Assembly: GCF_016918015.1 (NCBI RefSeq)
Contig: NZ_JAERMK010000008.1
Location: forward strand, 1 to 64,000
Direction: 5' to 3'
DNA length: 64,000 nt
Source: Glycomyces sp. YM15
GTDB taxonomy: Bacteria > Actinomycetota > Actinomycetes > Mycobacteriales > Micromonosporaceae
Positions 56,306-64,000 of this stretch are shown in pieces. The notes below the pieces were generated by a model. That model worked only from the letters and a program-made list of their open reading frames with translations. It made no database searches and was not told the DNA's origin. How positions within the stretch are numbered: position 1 is the stretch's first letter; each line of letters opens with the position of its first letter. Both the position numbers and the translations under genes were made by a program.

Positions 56306-57600
56306 TCGGACATCTCCTCTTCGATTTTCCCGTTCAGCACGGTGGCGCGTCCGCGGAGGAACGTCGCCTGGACGGTCACCGGGAGTTCCATCCCGGCGTA
56401 GGGGGTGTTGCGGGACAGGGACGCGAGGCCCTCGGGCACCACGGTCCAGGTCGCGGAGGGGTCGACGAGGGTGAAGTTCGCTTCGGCGCCCGGCTGCGGG
56501 TCGCGGCCGTGCGCTTCGAGGCCCGCGATGCGCGCGGGGGTGCGGGAGGTGCGCTCGGCGAGCACGTCCCAGTCCACGGCGGAGGGTCCGCCGAGGGCGA
56601 GGACGCTGATCGAGAGCGCGGTCTCGAGCCCGAGCATCCCGGGGCGGGCCGCGGCCCATTCGCATTCCTTGTCCTGCGGGGCGTGCGGGGCGTGGTCGGT
56701 CGCGACGGCGTCGATGACGCCCTCGGCGAGCGCCGCGCGCAGGATCGCGATGTCGGCTTCGCGGCGCAGCGGCGGGTTGACCTTGTAGACCGGGTCGTAG
56801 GAGCGCGCGGCCTCGTCGGTGAGGAGGAGGTGATGCGGGCAGACCTCGGCGGTCACGTTCGCGCCGCGGGCCTTGGCCTCGCGGATGATCGCCACCGAGC
56901 GGGCGGTGGAGACGTGGCAGAAGTGGACGCGCGCGCCGGTGTACTCGGCGAGGAGCACGTCGCGGGCGATGATCGCCTCCTCGGCGACCGCGGGCCAGCC
57001 GGGCAGGCCGAGCTCGGCCGAGACGGCGCCCTCGTTCATCTGGGCGCCTTCGGTGAGCCGCGGCTCCTCGGCGTGCTGGGCGACGAGCCCGTCGAAGGTC
57101 TTCACGTACTCGAGCGCGCGGCGCATGAGCACCGGGTCGTGCACGCAGTGGCCGTCGTCGGAGAACATGCGGACCTGCGCGGCGGACTGGGCCATCGCGC
57201 CGATCTCGGCGAGCCGCTTGCCTTCCAGGCCGATCGAGACGGCGCCGATGGGCTGCACGTCGGCGTACCCGGCGGCGCGGCCGAGCGCGGCGACCTGCTC
57301 CACGACTCCGGCGGTGTCGGCCACGGGGTAGGAGTTCGCCATGGCGCACACCGCGGTGTAGCCGCCCTTGGCCGCGGCGCGGGTGCCGGAGAGGACGGTC
57401 TCGGCGTCCTCGCGGCCGGGCTCGCGCAGGTGGGTGTGGAGGTCGACGAGGCCGGGCAGGAGCACCAGGCCGTCCGCGTCCACGACCTCGGCGTCCTTTG
57501 CGGACAGCGAACCGATCTCGGCCACCCGGCCGTCGCGGACGAGGACGTCCTGTCGTCCCCTGCCGATGATGTCGGCGCTCTTGATGAGCAGATCGGTCAC
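56302..57600 (-). CDS. pyrC: Dihydroorotase
   Basis: A 432-residue zinc amidohydrolase cyclising carbamoyl-aspartate to dihydroorotate. The metal-binding [10 protein letters not shown], the histidine-rich middle region and [16 protein letters not shown] identify the type I enzyme. GTG start at 57600 overlaps the pyrB stop by 4 nt (GTGA), and the stop overlaps carA by 4 nt, so translation through pyrB-pyrC-carA is coupled. Confidence 0.96.
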   Translation of the reverse strand: MTDLLIKSADIIGRGRQDVLVRDGRVAEIGSLSAKDAEVVDADGLVLLPGLVDLHTHLREPGREDAETVLSGTRAAAKGGYTAVCAMANSYPVADTAGVVEQVAALGRAAGYADVQPIGAVSIGLEGKRLAEIGAMAQSAAQVRMFSDDGHCVHDPVLMRRALEYVKTFDGLVAQHAEEPRLTEGAQMNEGAVSAELGLPGWPAVAEEAIIARDVLLAEYTGARVHFCHVSTARSVAIIREAKARGANVTAEVCPHHLLLTDEAARSYDPVYKVNPPLRREADIAILRAALAEGVIDAVATDHAPHAPQDKECEWAAARPGMLGLETALSISVLALGGPSAVDWDVLAERTSRTPARIAGLEAHGRDPQPGAEANFTLVDPSATWTVVPEGLASLSRNTPYAGMELPVTVQATFLRGRATVLNGKIEEEMSE

Positions 57601-58517
57601 TTGCTCTCTCCGTTCGTCAGCAGGAGGTAGAGGACGGCCATGCGGACCCACACGCCGTTCGTCACCTGCTCGGTGATGGTGGCGCGGGGCGAGTCGGCGA
57701 CGGACGCGGCGATCTCCATGCCGCGGTTCATCGGGCCGGGGTGCATGACGATCGCGTGGTCGGGCATGAGCGCGAGGCGGCGCTCGTCGAGTCCGTAGAG
57801 GCGCGCGTACTCGTTCGCGGTGGGGAAGAACGCGGCGTTCTGTCGCTCGCGTTGGACGCGGAGCATCATCACCGCGTCGACGCCCTTGAGGCTGTCGTCG
57901 AGGTCGTAGCCGATCTCGACCGGCCAGTCGTCGATGTCCTTGGGCAGCAGGGTGGGCGGGCCGACGAGGCGCACGTTCGCACCGAGCTTGGTCAGCAGCC
58001 AGATGTTCGAGCGGGCCACGCGCGAGTGGAGGATGTCCCCCACGATCGCCACGGTGCGGCCCTCGACGCCGCCGAGGCGGCGCTGCATCGTGTAGGCGTC
58101 GAGCAGGGCCTGTGTCGGGTGGGCGTGCGTGCCGTCCCCGGCGTTGAGCACCGCGCCGTCGAGCCATTCGGTGAGCCGCTGCGGGGCCCCGGCCGCCGGG
58201 TGGCGGATGACGACCGCGTCGGCGCCCATGGCCTGCAGCGTGAGCGCCGTGTCGCGCAGGCTCTCGCCCTTGTTGACGCTCGAGGTCTTGGCCGCGAAGT
58301 TCACGACGTCGGCCGAGAGCCGCTTGGCGGCGGTCTCGAAGGAGGTGCGGGTGCGGGTGGAGTCCTCGTAGAAGAGGTTCACGACGGTGCGCCCGCGCAG
58401 CGCCGGGAGCTTCGGGACCTCGCGGCCGGTGACGGCCTCGGCCATCTGCTCGGTGACGTCGAGGATGAGCTCGGCTTCCTCGCGGGTGAGTTCCTTGGTG
58501 GTGAGCAGGTGCTTCAT
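57597..58517 (-). CDS. pyrB: Aspartate carbamoyltransferase catalytic subunit
   Basis: A 306-residue enzyme joining carbamoyl phosphate with aspartate. The carbamoyl-phosphate-binding [12 protein letters not shown] is complete, with the conserved [11 protein letters not shown] near the C terminus. No regulatory pyrI gene is present, as is usual when PyrR controls the operon. It overlaps pyrR and pyrC by 4 nt each. Confidence 0.97.
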   Translation of the reverse strand: MKHLLTTKELTREEAELILDVTEQMAEAVTGREVPKLPALRGRTVVNLFYEDSTRTRTSFETAAKRLSADVVNFAAKTSSVNKGESLRDTALTLQAMGADAVVIRHPAAGAPQRLTEWLDGAVLNAGDGTHAHPTQALLDAYTMQRRLGGVEGRTVAIVGDILHSRVARSNIWLLTKLGANVRLVGPPTLLPKDIDDWPVEIGYDLDDSLKGVDAVMMLRVQRERQNAAFFPTANEYARLYGLDERRLALMPDHAIVMHPGPMNRGMEIAASVADSPRATITEQVTNGVWVRMAVLYLLLTNGESK

Positions 58518-59110
58518 CGCTCTCGTCCTCCGGTCAGGATCACGGCGTCCAGACCGTCGTACTCGTTGAGGCGCACGGCCACGGACTCGTCGCGCGCGGT
58601 GGGGATGTTCTTGCCGACGTAGTCGGCGCGGATCGGCAGCTCGCGGTGGCCGCGGTCGACCAGGATGGCGAGCTGGACGCTCGCGGGCCGGCCGAGGTCG
58701 TAGAGCGCGTTGAGCGCGGCGCGCACGGTGCGGCCGGAGTAGAGGACGTCGTCGACGAGGATGATGCGCTGGTCGTCGACGCCGCCGGGCGGCAGCTCGG
58801 TCGGGCCGAGGGGCCGGAGCGCGTTGCGGCGCAGGTCGTCCCGGTAGAGCGTGATGTCGAGGGTCCCGGCGGGGACGTCGAGGTCGGCGAAGCGGCGGAT
58901 GCGTTCGGCGAGCCGGCCGGCCAGCGCCACGCCGCGGGTGGGGATGCCCAGGAGCATGGTGTCGGGGGCGCCCTTGGTCTTCTCGAGGATCTGGTGGGCG
59001 ATGCGGTCGAGGATGCGGCCGATGTCCTCGCCCGAGAGAATGTGCTTGCCTGAAAGGCCGTGCTTGCCCGACGGGTCGTCCTCTGGCTGCCTGAGGGCAG
59101 GGGAAACCAC
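58514..59110 (-). CDS. pyrR: Pyrimidine operon regulator PyrR / uracil phosphoribosyltransferase
   Basis: A 198-residue phosphoribosyltransferase-fold protein that binds pyr mRNA when UMP is plentiful and may also make UMP from uracil. The PRPP-binding loop is [32 protein letters not shown] and [10 protein letters not shown] are also typical. GTG start at 59110 with an AAGGAGG upstream. It heads the whole pyr operon, and a PyrR-type RNA loop lies just before its ribosome binding site, indicating translational autocontrol. Confidence 0.95.
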   Translation of the reverse strand: MVSPALRQPEDDPSGKHGLSGKHILSGEDIGRILDRIAHQILEKTKGAPDTMLLGIPTRGVALAGRLAERIRRFADLDVPAGTLDITLYRDDLRRNALRPLGPTELPPGGVDDQRIILVDDVLYSGRTVRAALNALYDLGRPASVQLAILVDRGHRELPIRADYVGKNIPTARDESVAVRLNEYDGLDAVILTGGRER

Positions 59111-59124
59111 GCGAACCTCCTTCT

Positions 59125-59140
59125 CCGCCTCACTGGACGG
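59125..59140 (-). promoter_or_regulatory. PyrR-binding RNA loop before the pyrR ribosome binding site
   Basis: On the minus strand CCGTCCAGTGAGGCGG forms a small stem (CCG/CGG) holding TCCAGTGAGG, which fits the PyrR recognition consensus UCCNGNGAGG. It ends 4 nt before the GGAGG of pyrR. PyrR binding here would block ribosome access, the translational mode described for mycobacterial pyrR. Confidence 0.75.
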
Positions 59141-59184
59141 TCTGTTAAAGAACGGTTTCGTCGCGGGCCATGCTACGCCGCCCG

Positions 59185-59197
59185 TGACGGAGCGTAA
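59185..59197. promoter_or_regulatory. Candidate BldD-binding site upstream of bldD
   Basis: TGACGGAGCGTAA fits the BldD box TNACNCWGNGTNA with one mismatch at the first C. It lies about 186 nt before the bldD ATG in the pyrR-bldD divergent region. BldD is known to bind its own promoter in Streptomyces. One mismatch in a degenerate motif is weak evidence. Confidence 0.35.
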
Positions 59198-59382
59198 AGG
59201 CGGATCCCAAAAGTGCGGGGTCGGTAGCTGCATGGATGTCGCGTTATATAGGGTTTGCCGGGCGGTTGCGAGGGGTTCACGCGACGAAGAACACTGTTTG
59301 AGGGCACCCCACCGGCCGATGGTCACCGACCGTAGTCAACAATAGGATTCCTCTCGTACCGAAAATTGGAGTTGATCCCAGC

Positions 59383-59883
59383 ATGGCGACATCTGACTAC
59401 GCCAAGGCGCTCGGCAACCGGCTGCGTGACATCCGCATGCAGCAGGGGCTGTCGCTGCAAGGCGTCGAGGACAAGTCCGGCGGCAAGTGGAAGGCCGTCG
59501 TCATCGGTTCCTACGAGCGGGGCGACCGGTCGATCACCGTCAGCCGCCTCGCCGAGTTGGCCGACTTCTACCGGATCCCCGTCTCCGAGCTGCTTCCCGA
59601 GGGCGTGCCGCTCCCGGTCGAGCAGGCGGAGAAGATCGTCCTCAACCTCGAGGCGCTGTACGACCACCCTGACTCCGACCTGGAGCACGTCGCCAAGCTC
59701 GCCCGCTCCATCCAGCAGCGGCGCGGCGACTACAACGGCCGGATCCTCTCGATCCGCGCCGACGACCTCTACACCCTGGCCGTGGTCTACTCGACCACGC
59801 CTTCGGGCCTGATCGAGAAGCTCGAGGACTTCGGCGTCCTCGTGCACGACCTGCAGGCGTTCTTCGCCTCGGACGCCGAATAG
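59383..59883 (+). CDS. bldD: Developmental master regulator BldD
   Basis: A 166-residue transcription factor that represses sporulation genes in filamentous actinobacteria when bound to cyclic-di-GMP. It has an N-terminal XRE helix-turn-helix (about 8-70, with GVEDKSGGKWKAVVIGSYERG) and a C-terminal domain (about 85-166). The cyclic-di-GMP signature RGD-x8-RxxD is intact in RGDYNGRILSIRADD. A GGAG lies before the ATG at 59383. It is the only plus-strand gene in this block, between pyrR and nusB. The GGDEF protein in this window is a possible source of its ligand. Confidence 0.95.
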   Translation: MATSDYAKALGNRLRDIRMQQGLSLQGVEDKSGGKWKAVVIGSYERGDRSITVSRLAELADFYRIPVSELLPEGVPLPVEQAEKIVLNLEALYDHPDSDLEHVAKLARSIQQRRGDYNGRILSIRADDLYTLAVVYSTTPSGLIEKLEDFGVLVHDLQAFFASDAE

Positions 59884-59893
59884 GCGCTTAGCG

Positions 59894-59942
59894 ACAAGGC
59901 GACGGCCGGGCCCCGGATCGGGGGGCCCGGCCGTCGCCTTGT
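59894..59942. terminator. Bidirectional terminator between bldD and nusB
   Basis: A perfect 21-bp inverted repeat (arms 59894-59914 and 59922-59942, starting ACAAGGCGACGG) with a 7-nt loop lies between two convergent genes. It is the longest perfect stem I found in the window. Confidence 0.85.
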
Positions 59943-59950
59943 GCCTGAAG

Positions 59951-60394
59951 CTATGCGTCCCTGGCGGCGGCGTCGAGGACGGCGTTCACGAACGACGTGT
60001 CGTCCGAGGAGCCGATCTGCAGGGCCACGCGCATGGCCTCCTTGATGGCGACGGCCGTGTCGACGTCGTCCACGTGGCGGATCTCGTAGAGGGCCACGCG
60101 GAGCACGTTCCGGTCGACCGCGGGCATCCGCTCGACCGACCAGCTCGTGGAGGCCTTGCCGAGCACGGCGTCCAGTTCGTCCAGGTGCGAGGCGACGCCG
60201 CGCACGAGCTGCTCCGCGTACGCCGGAAGGCGCGGGGCCTCCGGGTCCTTGAAGGCCCGGTCGGCGCGCTCGGCGAGGACCCGGGAGGGCTCGGTGTCGC
60301 GGCTCTCGGCTTCGTACAGGATCTCGACGGCCCGCATTCGCCACTTGGTGCGGGCGGTGAGCCGGTCAGGATTGCTGTTGCTCTGGGTCGCCAC
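59951..60394 (-). CDS. nusB: Transcription antitermination factor NusB
   Basis: A 147-residue all-helical protein that binds boxA RNA with NusE and supports rRNA transcription. It begins with the family helix RMRAVEILYEAESRD and ends with IKEAMRVALQIGSSDDTSFVNAVLD. It follows efp by 2 nt, the common actinobacterial efp-nusB order. Confidence 0.95.
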   Translation of the reverse strand: MATQSNSNPDRLTARTKWRMRAVEILYEAESRDTEPSRVLAERADRAFKDPEAPRLPAYAEQLVRGVASHLDELDAVLGKASTSWSVERMPAVDRNVLRVALYEIRHVDDVDTAVAIKEAMRVALQIGSSDDTSFVNAVLDAAARDA

Positions 60395-60396
60395 GC

Positions 60397-60954
60397 CTAT
60401 GCCCGGGAGAGGTACTTGCCGTCGCGGGTGTCGACCTTGATCTTCTCGCCGTTGTCGATGAAGAGCGGGACGAGCACCTGCGCGCCGGTTTCGACGGTGG
60501 CGGGCTTGGTGCCGCCGGAGGAGCGGTCGCCCTGAAGACCCGGCTCGGTGTAGGTGATGGTGAGCTCGACCGAGGCCGGGAGCTCGACGTAGAGGACCTT
60601 GCCGTCGTGCTGGGCGACGGTGGCGTCGGAGTTCTCGAGGAGGAACTTGGCGGCGTCGCCCACGACACCAGGGCCGACCGGGATCTGGTCGTAGGTGTCG
60701 GTGTCCATGAAGACGAAGTCTTCGCCTTCTTTGTACAGGTAGGTCATGGTGCGGCGGTCGACGTTCGCGGTCTCGACCTTGGTGCCCGCGTTGAAGGTCT
60801 TGTCGACGATCTTGCCCGAGGGGATCTGCTTGAGCGTGGTGCGCACGAACGCCGGGCCCTTGCCGGGCTTGACGTGCTGGAACTCCTGCACCTGCCAGAG
60901 CTGGCCCTCCAGGTTGAGCACCAGGCCGTTCTTGAGGTCGTTCGTGGATGCCAC
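60397..60954 (-). CDS. efp: Translation elongation factor P
   Basis: A 185-residue tRNA-shaped protein that relieves ribosome stalling at polyproline. It has the KOW-like N-terminal domain with the loop [15 protein letters not shown], where the Lys is the site modified in some bacteria, then two OB domains ending [12 protein letters not shown] start at 60954 gives normal length. It precedes nusB by 2 nt. Confidence 0.97.
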   Translation of the reverse strand: MASTNDLKNGLVLNLEGQLWQVQEFQHVKPGKGPAFVRTTLKQIPSGKIVDKTFNAGTKVETANVDRRTMTYLYKEGEDFVFMDTDTYDQIPVGPGVVGDAAKFLLENSDATVAQHDGKVLYVELPASVELTITYTEPGLQGDRSSGGTKPATVETGAQVLVPLFIDNGEKIKVDTRDGKYLSRA

Positions 60955-61184
60955 GGGCGTTCGTCTCTTTCGATAGAGGTTCAGTCTTGACCGACCAACA
61001 ATGGTAGCGACCGGTGTCGGAGGTCCTCCGGGCAGGCGAGGCCCCTGTGGCCCCAGGCGCAGCCGGGCCGCACTACACAGGCTTGACACACGTCGCCGCC
61101 GCCGGTCCTCTGCTCACCGCCTGCGAGGACGAACCCGCCCCGTCCGCGTCGATCCAGGACCGCCACGAACCCGGCACCGCCGGC

Positions 61185-61457
61185 GGCGACGTCCTCATCA
61201 CCGGCGCCCTCGTCTTCGACGGCGAGCGGTTCACCGGGCACGACAGCGTCCTCGTCCGCGGCGGACTCGTCGCCGAGGTCGGCCGCGGCCTCGCCGCCGA
61301 CGTGCCCGCGTTCGACGCCGGGGGGCGGGTCCCGCTGCCCGACCTCATCGACGCCCACGCGCACCGATCGGGGTCGAACGCGCACGCGTCGACCTCGAGC
61401 CCGCCTGACGAGGCGGCGGCTCAACGGTGGGCGATGAACCCGAGCGCCGCGACGTAG
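61185..61457 (+). pseudogene. Amidohydrolase N-terminal remnant
   Basis: This open frame encodes DVLITGALVFDGERFTGHDS, continues through a glycine-rich strand and reaches PDLIDAHAHRS. This is the N-terminal beta-sandwich and first metal-binding HxH motif of an amidohydrolase such as imidazolonepropionase or dihydroorotase relatives. The catalytic barrel is missing and the frame runs into sequence opposite aroQ. The rest of the 466-nt gap (60955-61420) shows no gene. In related genomes an Xaa-Pro peptidase usually lies between aroQ and efp, so this remnant marks a replaced locus. Confidence 0.6.
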
Positions 61458-61846
61458 CCCTGGGCGCCGAGGCCCGCGATGACGCCGACCGCGTGGGCCG
61501 ACACGTACGAGTGGTGCCGGAACGCCTCGCGCTTGTGGACGTTCGAGAGGTGGACCTCGATCAGCGGCGCAGTGAGCTGGGCGCACGCGTCGCCCACGGC
61601 GACAGAGGTGTGCGTCCAGGCTGCGGCGTTGAGGACCACCGGGTACCCGTTGTCGGCGGCCTCGTGCAGCCACTCGAGGAGTTCGCCCTCGTGGTTGGTC
61701 TGCCGGAAGTCGACCTCCAGGCCCAGTTCCTTACCCGTGGTCGCGCACAGCCCTTCCAGGTCGGCCAGCGTCTGCGAGCCGTAGATCGCGGGCTCCCGCT
61801 TGCCGAGCCGGTTCAGGTTGGGGCCGTTGAGCACGAGGACCTTCAT
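61421..61846 (-). CDS. aroQ: 3-dehydroquinate dehydratase (type II)
   Basis: A 141-residue dodecameric enzyme dehydrating 3-dehydroquinate in the shikimate pathway. It starts with [19 protein letters not shown] (catalytic Arg and Tyr) and has [30 protein letters not shown] with the catalytic His. Its start overlaps the aroKB stop by 4 nt, completing the aroC-aroKB-aroQ operon. Confidence 0.96.
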   Translation of the reverse strand: MKVLVLNGPNLNRLGKREPAIYGSQTLADLEGLCATTGKELGLEVDFRQTNHEGELLEWLHEAADNGYPVVLNAAAWTHTSVAVGDACAQLTAPLIEVHLSNVHKREAFRHHSYVSAHAVGVIAGLGAQGYVAALGFIAHR

Positions 61847-63399
61847 GCGGTCAGCATCTCATAGGCCTCGCGCTGCTGCTCGACGGTCACGTCGTCGACG
61901 ACCACGGGCTTCGCCAGCGCGTCGAGGAGCACGAACCGCTGGGTGGCGCCGACGTTCTTCTTGTCGATCTTCATGACTTTGAGGATGTCGTCCCAGCGTC
62001 CGGCGTCGTAGGTGGTGGGCAGGCCGATCGATTCCAGCACCTGCTTGGTGCGGTCGACGAGGTCCACGCGGCCGGTGATGGCGTTCAGGTGCGCGGCATA
62101 GACCATGCCCACGGCGACGGCGTCGCCGTGGCGCCAGCGGTAGTGCTCGAGCTTTTCGATGGCGTGGGCGAAGGTGTGCCCGTAGTTGAGGATGGCGCGG
62201 CGGCCGCCTTCTTTGAGGTCGGAGCCGACGACTTCGGCTTTGACGGCGATGGCGCGCTCGACGAGTTCGGCGACGACCGGGCTCGATGCGTCCAAGGCCG
62301 CTTCGGGGTCGGCTTCCAGAAGCGTGAGGATGACCGGGTCGGCGATGAACCCTGCCTTGACGACCTCGGCGAGGCCGGCCGCGAGGTCGCGCTTCGGCAG
62401 GGTGGTGAAGTGGTCGAGGTCGACCAGCACCGCGCGGGGCGGGTGGAAGGCGCCCACGAGGTTCTTGCCCGCGGCGGTGTTGACGCCGGTCTTGCCGCCC
62501 ACGGCCGCGTCGACCGCCCCGAGCAGCGAGGTCGGGACGTGCACGACGGCGACGCCGCGCAGCCAGCAGGCCGCGGCGAACCCGGCGAGGTCGGTGACCG
62601 CGCCCCCGCCGACGCCGACGACGAGGTCGGTGCGGGTGAAGCCTTCGGCCCCGAGGGCTTCCCAGACCTGCTCGGCGACGCCGACGGTCTTGCCGGCCTC
62701 GGCGTCGGGCAGCTCCATGAGGGTGGCCTCGACGTCGTCGGGACACAGCGCGCCGACGCGTTCGGCGAGCGGCGCGGTGCTCGCGGTGTGGAGCACGGCG
62801 ACCCTCGAGGCCTTGCCGAGGAACTCGGGCAGGCGGTCGGTGGTGCCGCGTCCGATGAGGACCGGGTAGGGGGTTTCGGCGTCGCGCACCTCGACCGTGC
62901 GCGTCGCGAGGCGGGCTTTGATCTCCGCGGTCAGGTCGTCCACGTCTCTTCCGGTGGTGTCGATCGCGATGGTCTCGACCTCGCGGTAGAGCGGCAGCCG
63001 CTCGTCCATGAGGCGGCGGAGGGTGGCGCGCGGGTTCACCTGCAGGAGCGGGCGGCCCTTGTCGATCTCGGTGCGCTTCACCGCTTCGCCGAGGTCCACG
63101 CGCAGGTGGACGACCGTGAGGTCGGCGAGGAGCTTCCGGGTGGACTCGGCGAGGACGGCGCCGCCGCCGAGCGCGAGGACGCCGTCGTGCTCGGCCACGG
63201 CCCGCCGCACGGCTTCGCGTTCGAGAGCGCGGAAGTGCTCCTCGCCTTCGTCCACGAAGATGTCCGGGATCGGCTTGCCCGCGGCGTCGGCGATGTCGGC
63301 GTCCACGTCGCGGAACGGGGCGTCGAGCGCCGCGGCCAGCGCGCGGCCGATCGTGGTCTTGCCCGAGCCCGGGGGCCCGACGATGACGACGAGCGCCAT
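61843..63399 (-). CDS. aroKB: Fused shikimate kinase - 3-dehydroquinate synthase
   Basis: One uninterrupted 518-residue reading frame contains two shikimate-pathway enzymes. Residues 1-165 are shikimate kinase: P-loop GPPGSGKTT (8-16), DVDADI and GGGAVL. A short link (ATRTVEVRD, near 167) leads into 3-dehydroquinate synthase, about 175-518: [30 protein letters not shown] and [13 protein letters not shown], with metal ligands in the last. In most actinobacteria these are separate, overlapping genes aroK and aroB. The start overlaps the aroC stop by 1 nt. Confidence 0.93.
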   Translation of the reverse strand: MALVVIVGPPGSGKTTIGRALAAALDAPFRDVDADIADAAGKPIPDIFVDEGEEHFRALEREAVRRAVAEHDGVLALGGGAVLAESTRKLLADLTVVHLRVDLGEAVKRTEIDKGRPLLQVNPRATLRRLMDERLPLYREVETIAIDTTGRDVDDLTAEIKARLATRTVEVRDAETPYPVLIGRGTTDRLPEFLGKASRVAVLHTASTAPLAERVGALCPDDVEATLMELPDAEAGKTVGVAEQVWEALGAEGFTRTDLVVGVGGGAVTDLAGFAAACWLRGVAVVHVPTSLLGAVDAAVGGKTGVNTAAGKNLVGAFHPPRAVLVDLDHFTTLPKRDLAAGLAEVVKAGFIADPVILTLLEADPEAALDASSPVVAELVERAIAVKAEVVGSDLKEGGRRAILNYGHTFAHAIEKLEHYRWRHGDAVAVGMVYAAHLNAITGRVDLVDRTKQVLESIGLPTTYDAGRWDDILKVMKIDKKNVGATQRFVLLDALAKPVVVDDVTVEQQREAYEMLTA

Positions 63400-64000
63400 T
63401 ACTTCACCCGCAGGTGTTCGAGGTACTGCTCGAAGTTGCGGCGGGATTCGGCGAGGGAGTCGCCGCCGAACTTCTCCAGGGCGGCCTCGGCGAGGACGTA
63501 CGCGACCATGTGCTCGGCGACGACGGCCCCGGCGGGGACCGCGCAGACGTCGGAGCGCTGGTTGATCGCCTCGGCGGCTTCGCCGGTGACGGTGTCGATG
63601 GTGCGCAGCGGGCGCGTGAGCGACGAGATGGGCTTGAGCATCGCGGAGACGCGCAGCGGCTGGCCGGTGGTGATGCCGCCTTCGAGGCCGCCGGCGCGGT
63701 CGGTGAGGCGTTCGACGCCGTGCGGTCCGGCGACGATCTCGTCGTGGGCGGAGGAGCCGCGCACCGCGGCCTGCATGAGGCCGTCGCCGATCTCGACGGC
63801 TTTCACCGACTGGATCGACATGAGCGCGGTGGCGAGGCGGGCGTCGAGCTTGCGGTCCCACTGGACGTGGGAGCCGAGGCCGGGCGGGAGGTGGTAGGCG
63901 AGGACCTCGACGACGCCGCCGAGGGTGTCCGCGTCCTTCTTGGCCGCGTCCACTTCGGCGACCATGCGGGCGGAGGCCTCGGGGTCCATGCAGCGCAGCG
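63399..64000 (-). CDS. aroC: Chorismate synthase, C-terminal part (5' end outside the window)
   Basis: About 200 C-terminal residues of chorismate synthase, which makes chorismate from EPSP using reduced FMN. Family segments are [59 protein letters not shown] and [15 protein letters not shown]. The frame continues beyond 64000. It is the first gene in this window of an aroC-aroKB-aroQ operon. Confidence 0.96.
   Translation of the reverse strand, partial: LRCMDPEASARMVAEVDAAKKDADTLGGVVEVLAYHLPPGLGSHVQWDRKLDARLATALMSIQSVKAVEIGDGLMQAAVRGSSAHDEIVAGPHGVERLTDRAGGLEGGITTGQPLRVSAMLKPISSLTRPLRTIDTVTGEAAEAINQRSDVCAVPAGAVVAEHMVAYVLAEAALEKFGGDSLAESRRNFEQYLEHLRVK

Overview
The window is high-GC DNA from an actinobacterium. 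Almost all of it is tightly packed coding sequence with GTG/ATG starts, 1-4 nt gene overlaps and strong GC-rich terminators. BldD, the mycobacterial-type integration host factor MihF, an omega subunit beside guanylate kinase, an InhA-type enoyl reductase next to FabG and ferrochelatase, and a helicase-degenerate PriA all point to Actinomycetia. Secreted GH6/CBM2 and GH12 cellulases indicate a plant-polymer-degrading, probably filamentous soil genus. I lean to a Glycomycetaceae/Micromonosporales-like organism, but this is inference from gene content and not from a marker comparison.

Layout, left to right. 1-2130: right end of an integrative element (excisionase with a disrupted start, tyrosine integrase) abutting the 3' end of a tRNA-Leu(GAG) gene. 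2287-5248: aminoglycoside-phosphotransferase-like kinase, C45-type Ntn acyltransferase, SpoU-family methyltransferase. 5376-12721 (minus strand): MoxR-DUF58-VWA, then fabG-fabI(inhA)-hemH, then NfeD-SPFH, the arrangement known from the mycobacterial moxR1-fabG1-inhA-hemH region. 13103-17100: a small hydrolase, a small Cys-containing protein, a pair of PH-domain membrane proteins, hisG and hisE. 17295-26140: an accessory block (GH12 cellulase and a truncated copy, GH2 enzyme, two TetR regulators, NmrA oxidoreductase, GT39-like membrane glycosyltransferase, VOC and NTF2-like proteins) inserted between hisE and ribH. 26211-35001: ribE-ribBA-ribH behind an FMN riboswitch, a GGDEF response regulator, rpe, a GH6 cellulase with a CebR-like operator, rsmB, fmt, def. 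35260-38648: GntR/ABC operon with three tandem paralogous membrane subunits running into def. 39024-43803: LuxR/histidine-kinase pair, VOC proteins, DUF72 and small proteins. 43769-64000: the conserved actinobacterial core block priA, metK, coaBC, rpoZ, gmk, mihF, pyrF, pyrD, carB, carA, pyrC, pyrB, pyrR, (bldD divergent), nusB, efp, aroQ, an aroK-aroB fusion and the C-terminal part of aroC.

Read on the minus strand from the right end, the window is one long chain of nucleotide, cofactor and translation genes (shikimate, pyrimidine, GMP, CoA, SAM, formyl-Met, riboflavin, histidine), interrupted by accessory insertions between priA and def, rsmB and rpe, and ribH and hisE. Regulation visible in the DNA includes an FMN riboswitch before ribE, a PyrR-binding RNA loop next to the pyrR ribosome binding site, a palindrome before gntR, twin palindromes between a VOC gene and its TetR neighbour, and a LacI/CebR-type palindrome before the GH6 cellulase.

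I did not find a clearly new multi-gene system. The most unusual items are the single-polypeptide AroK-AroB, the in-frame membrane-segment extension linking the ABC operon to peptide deformylase, the GH12 remnant that keeps its secretion signal, the receiver-GGDEF protein with Glu at the phosphorylation site, and the TetR regulator with a C-terminal four-cysteine cluster.
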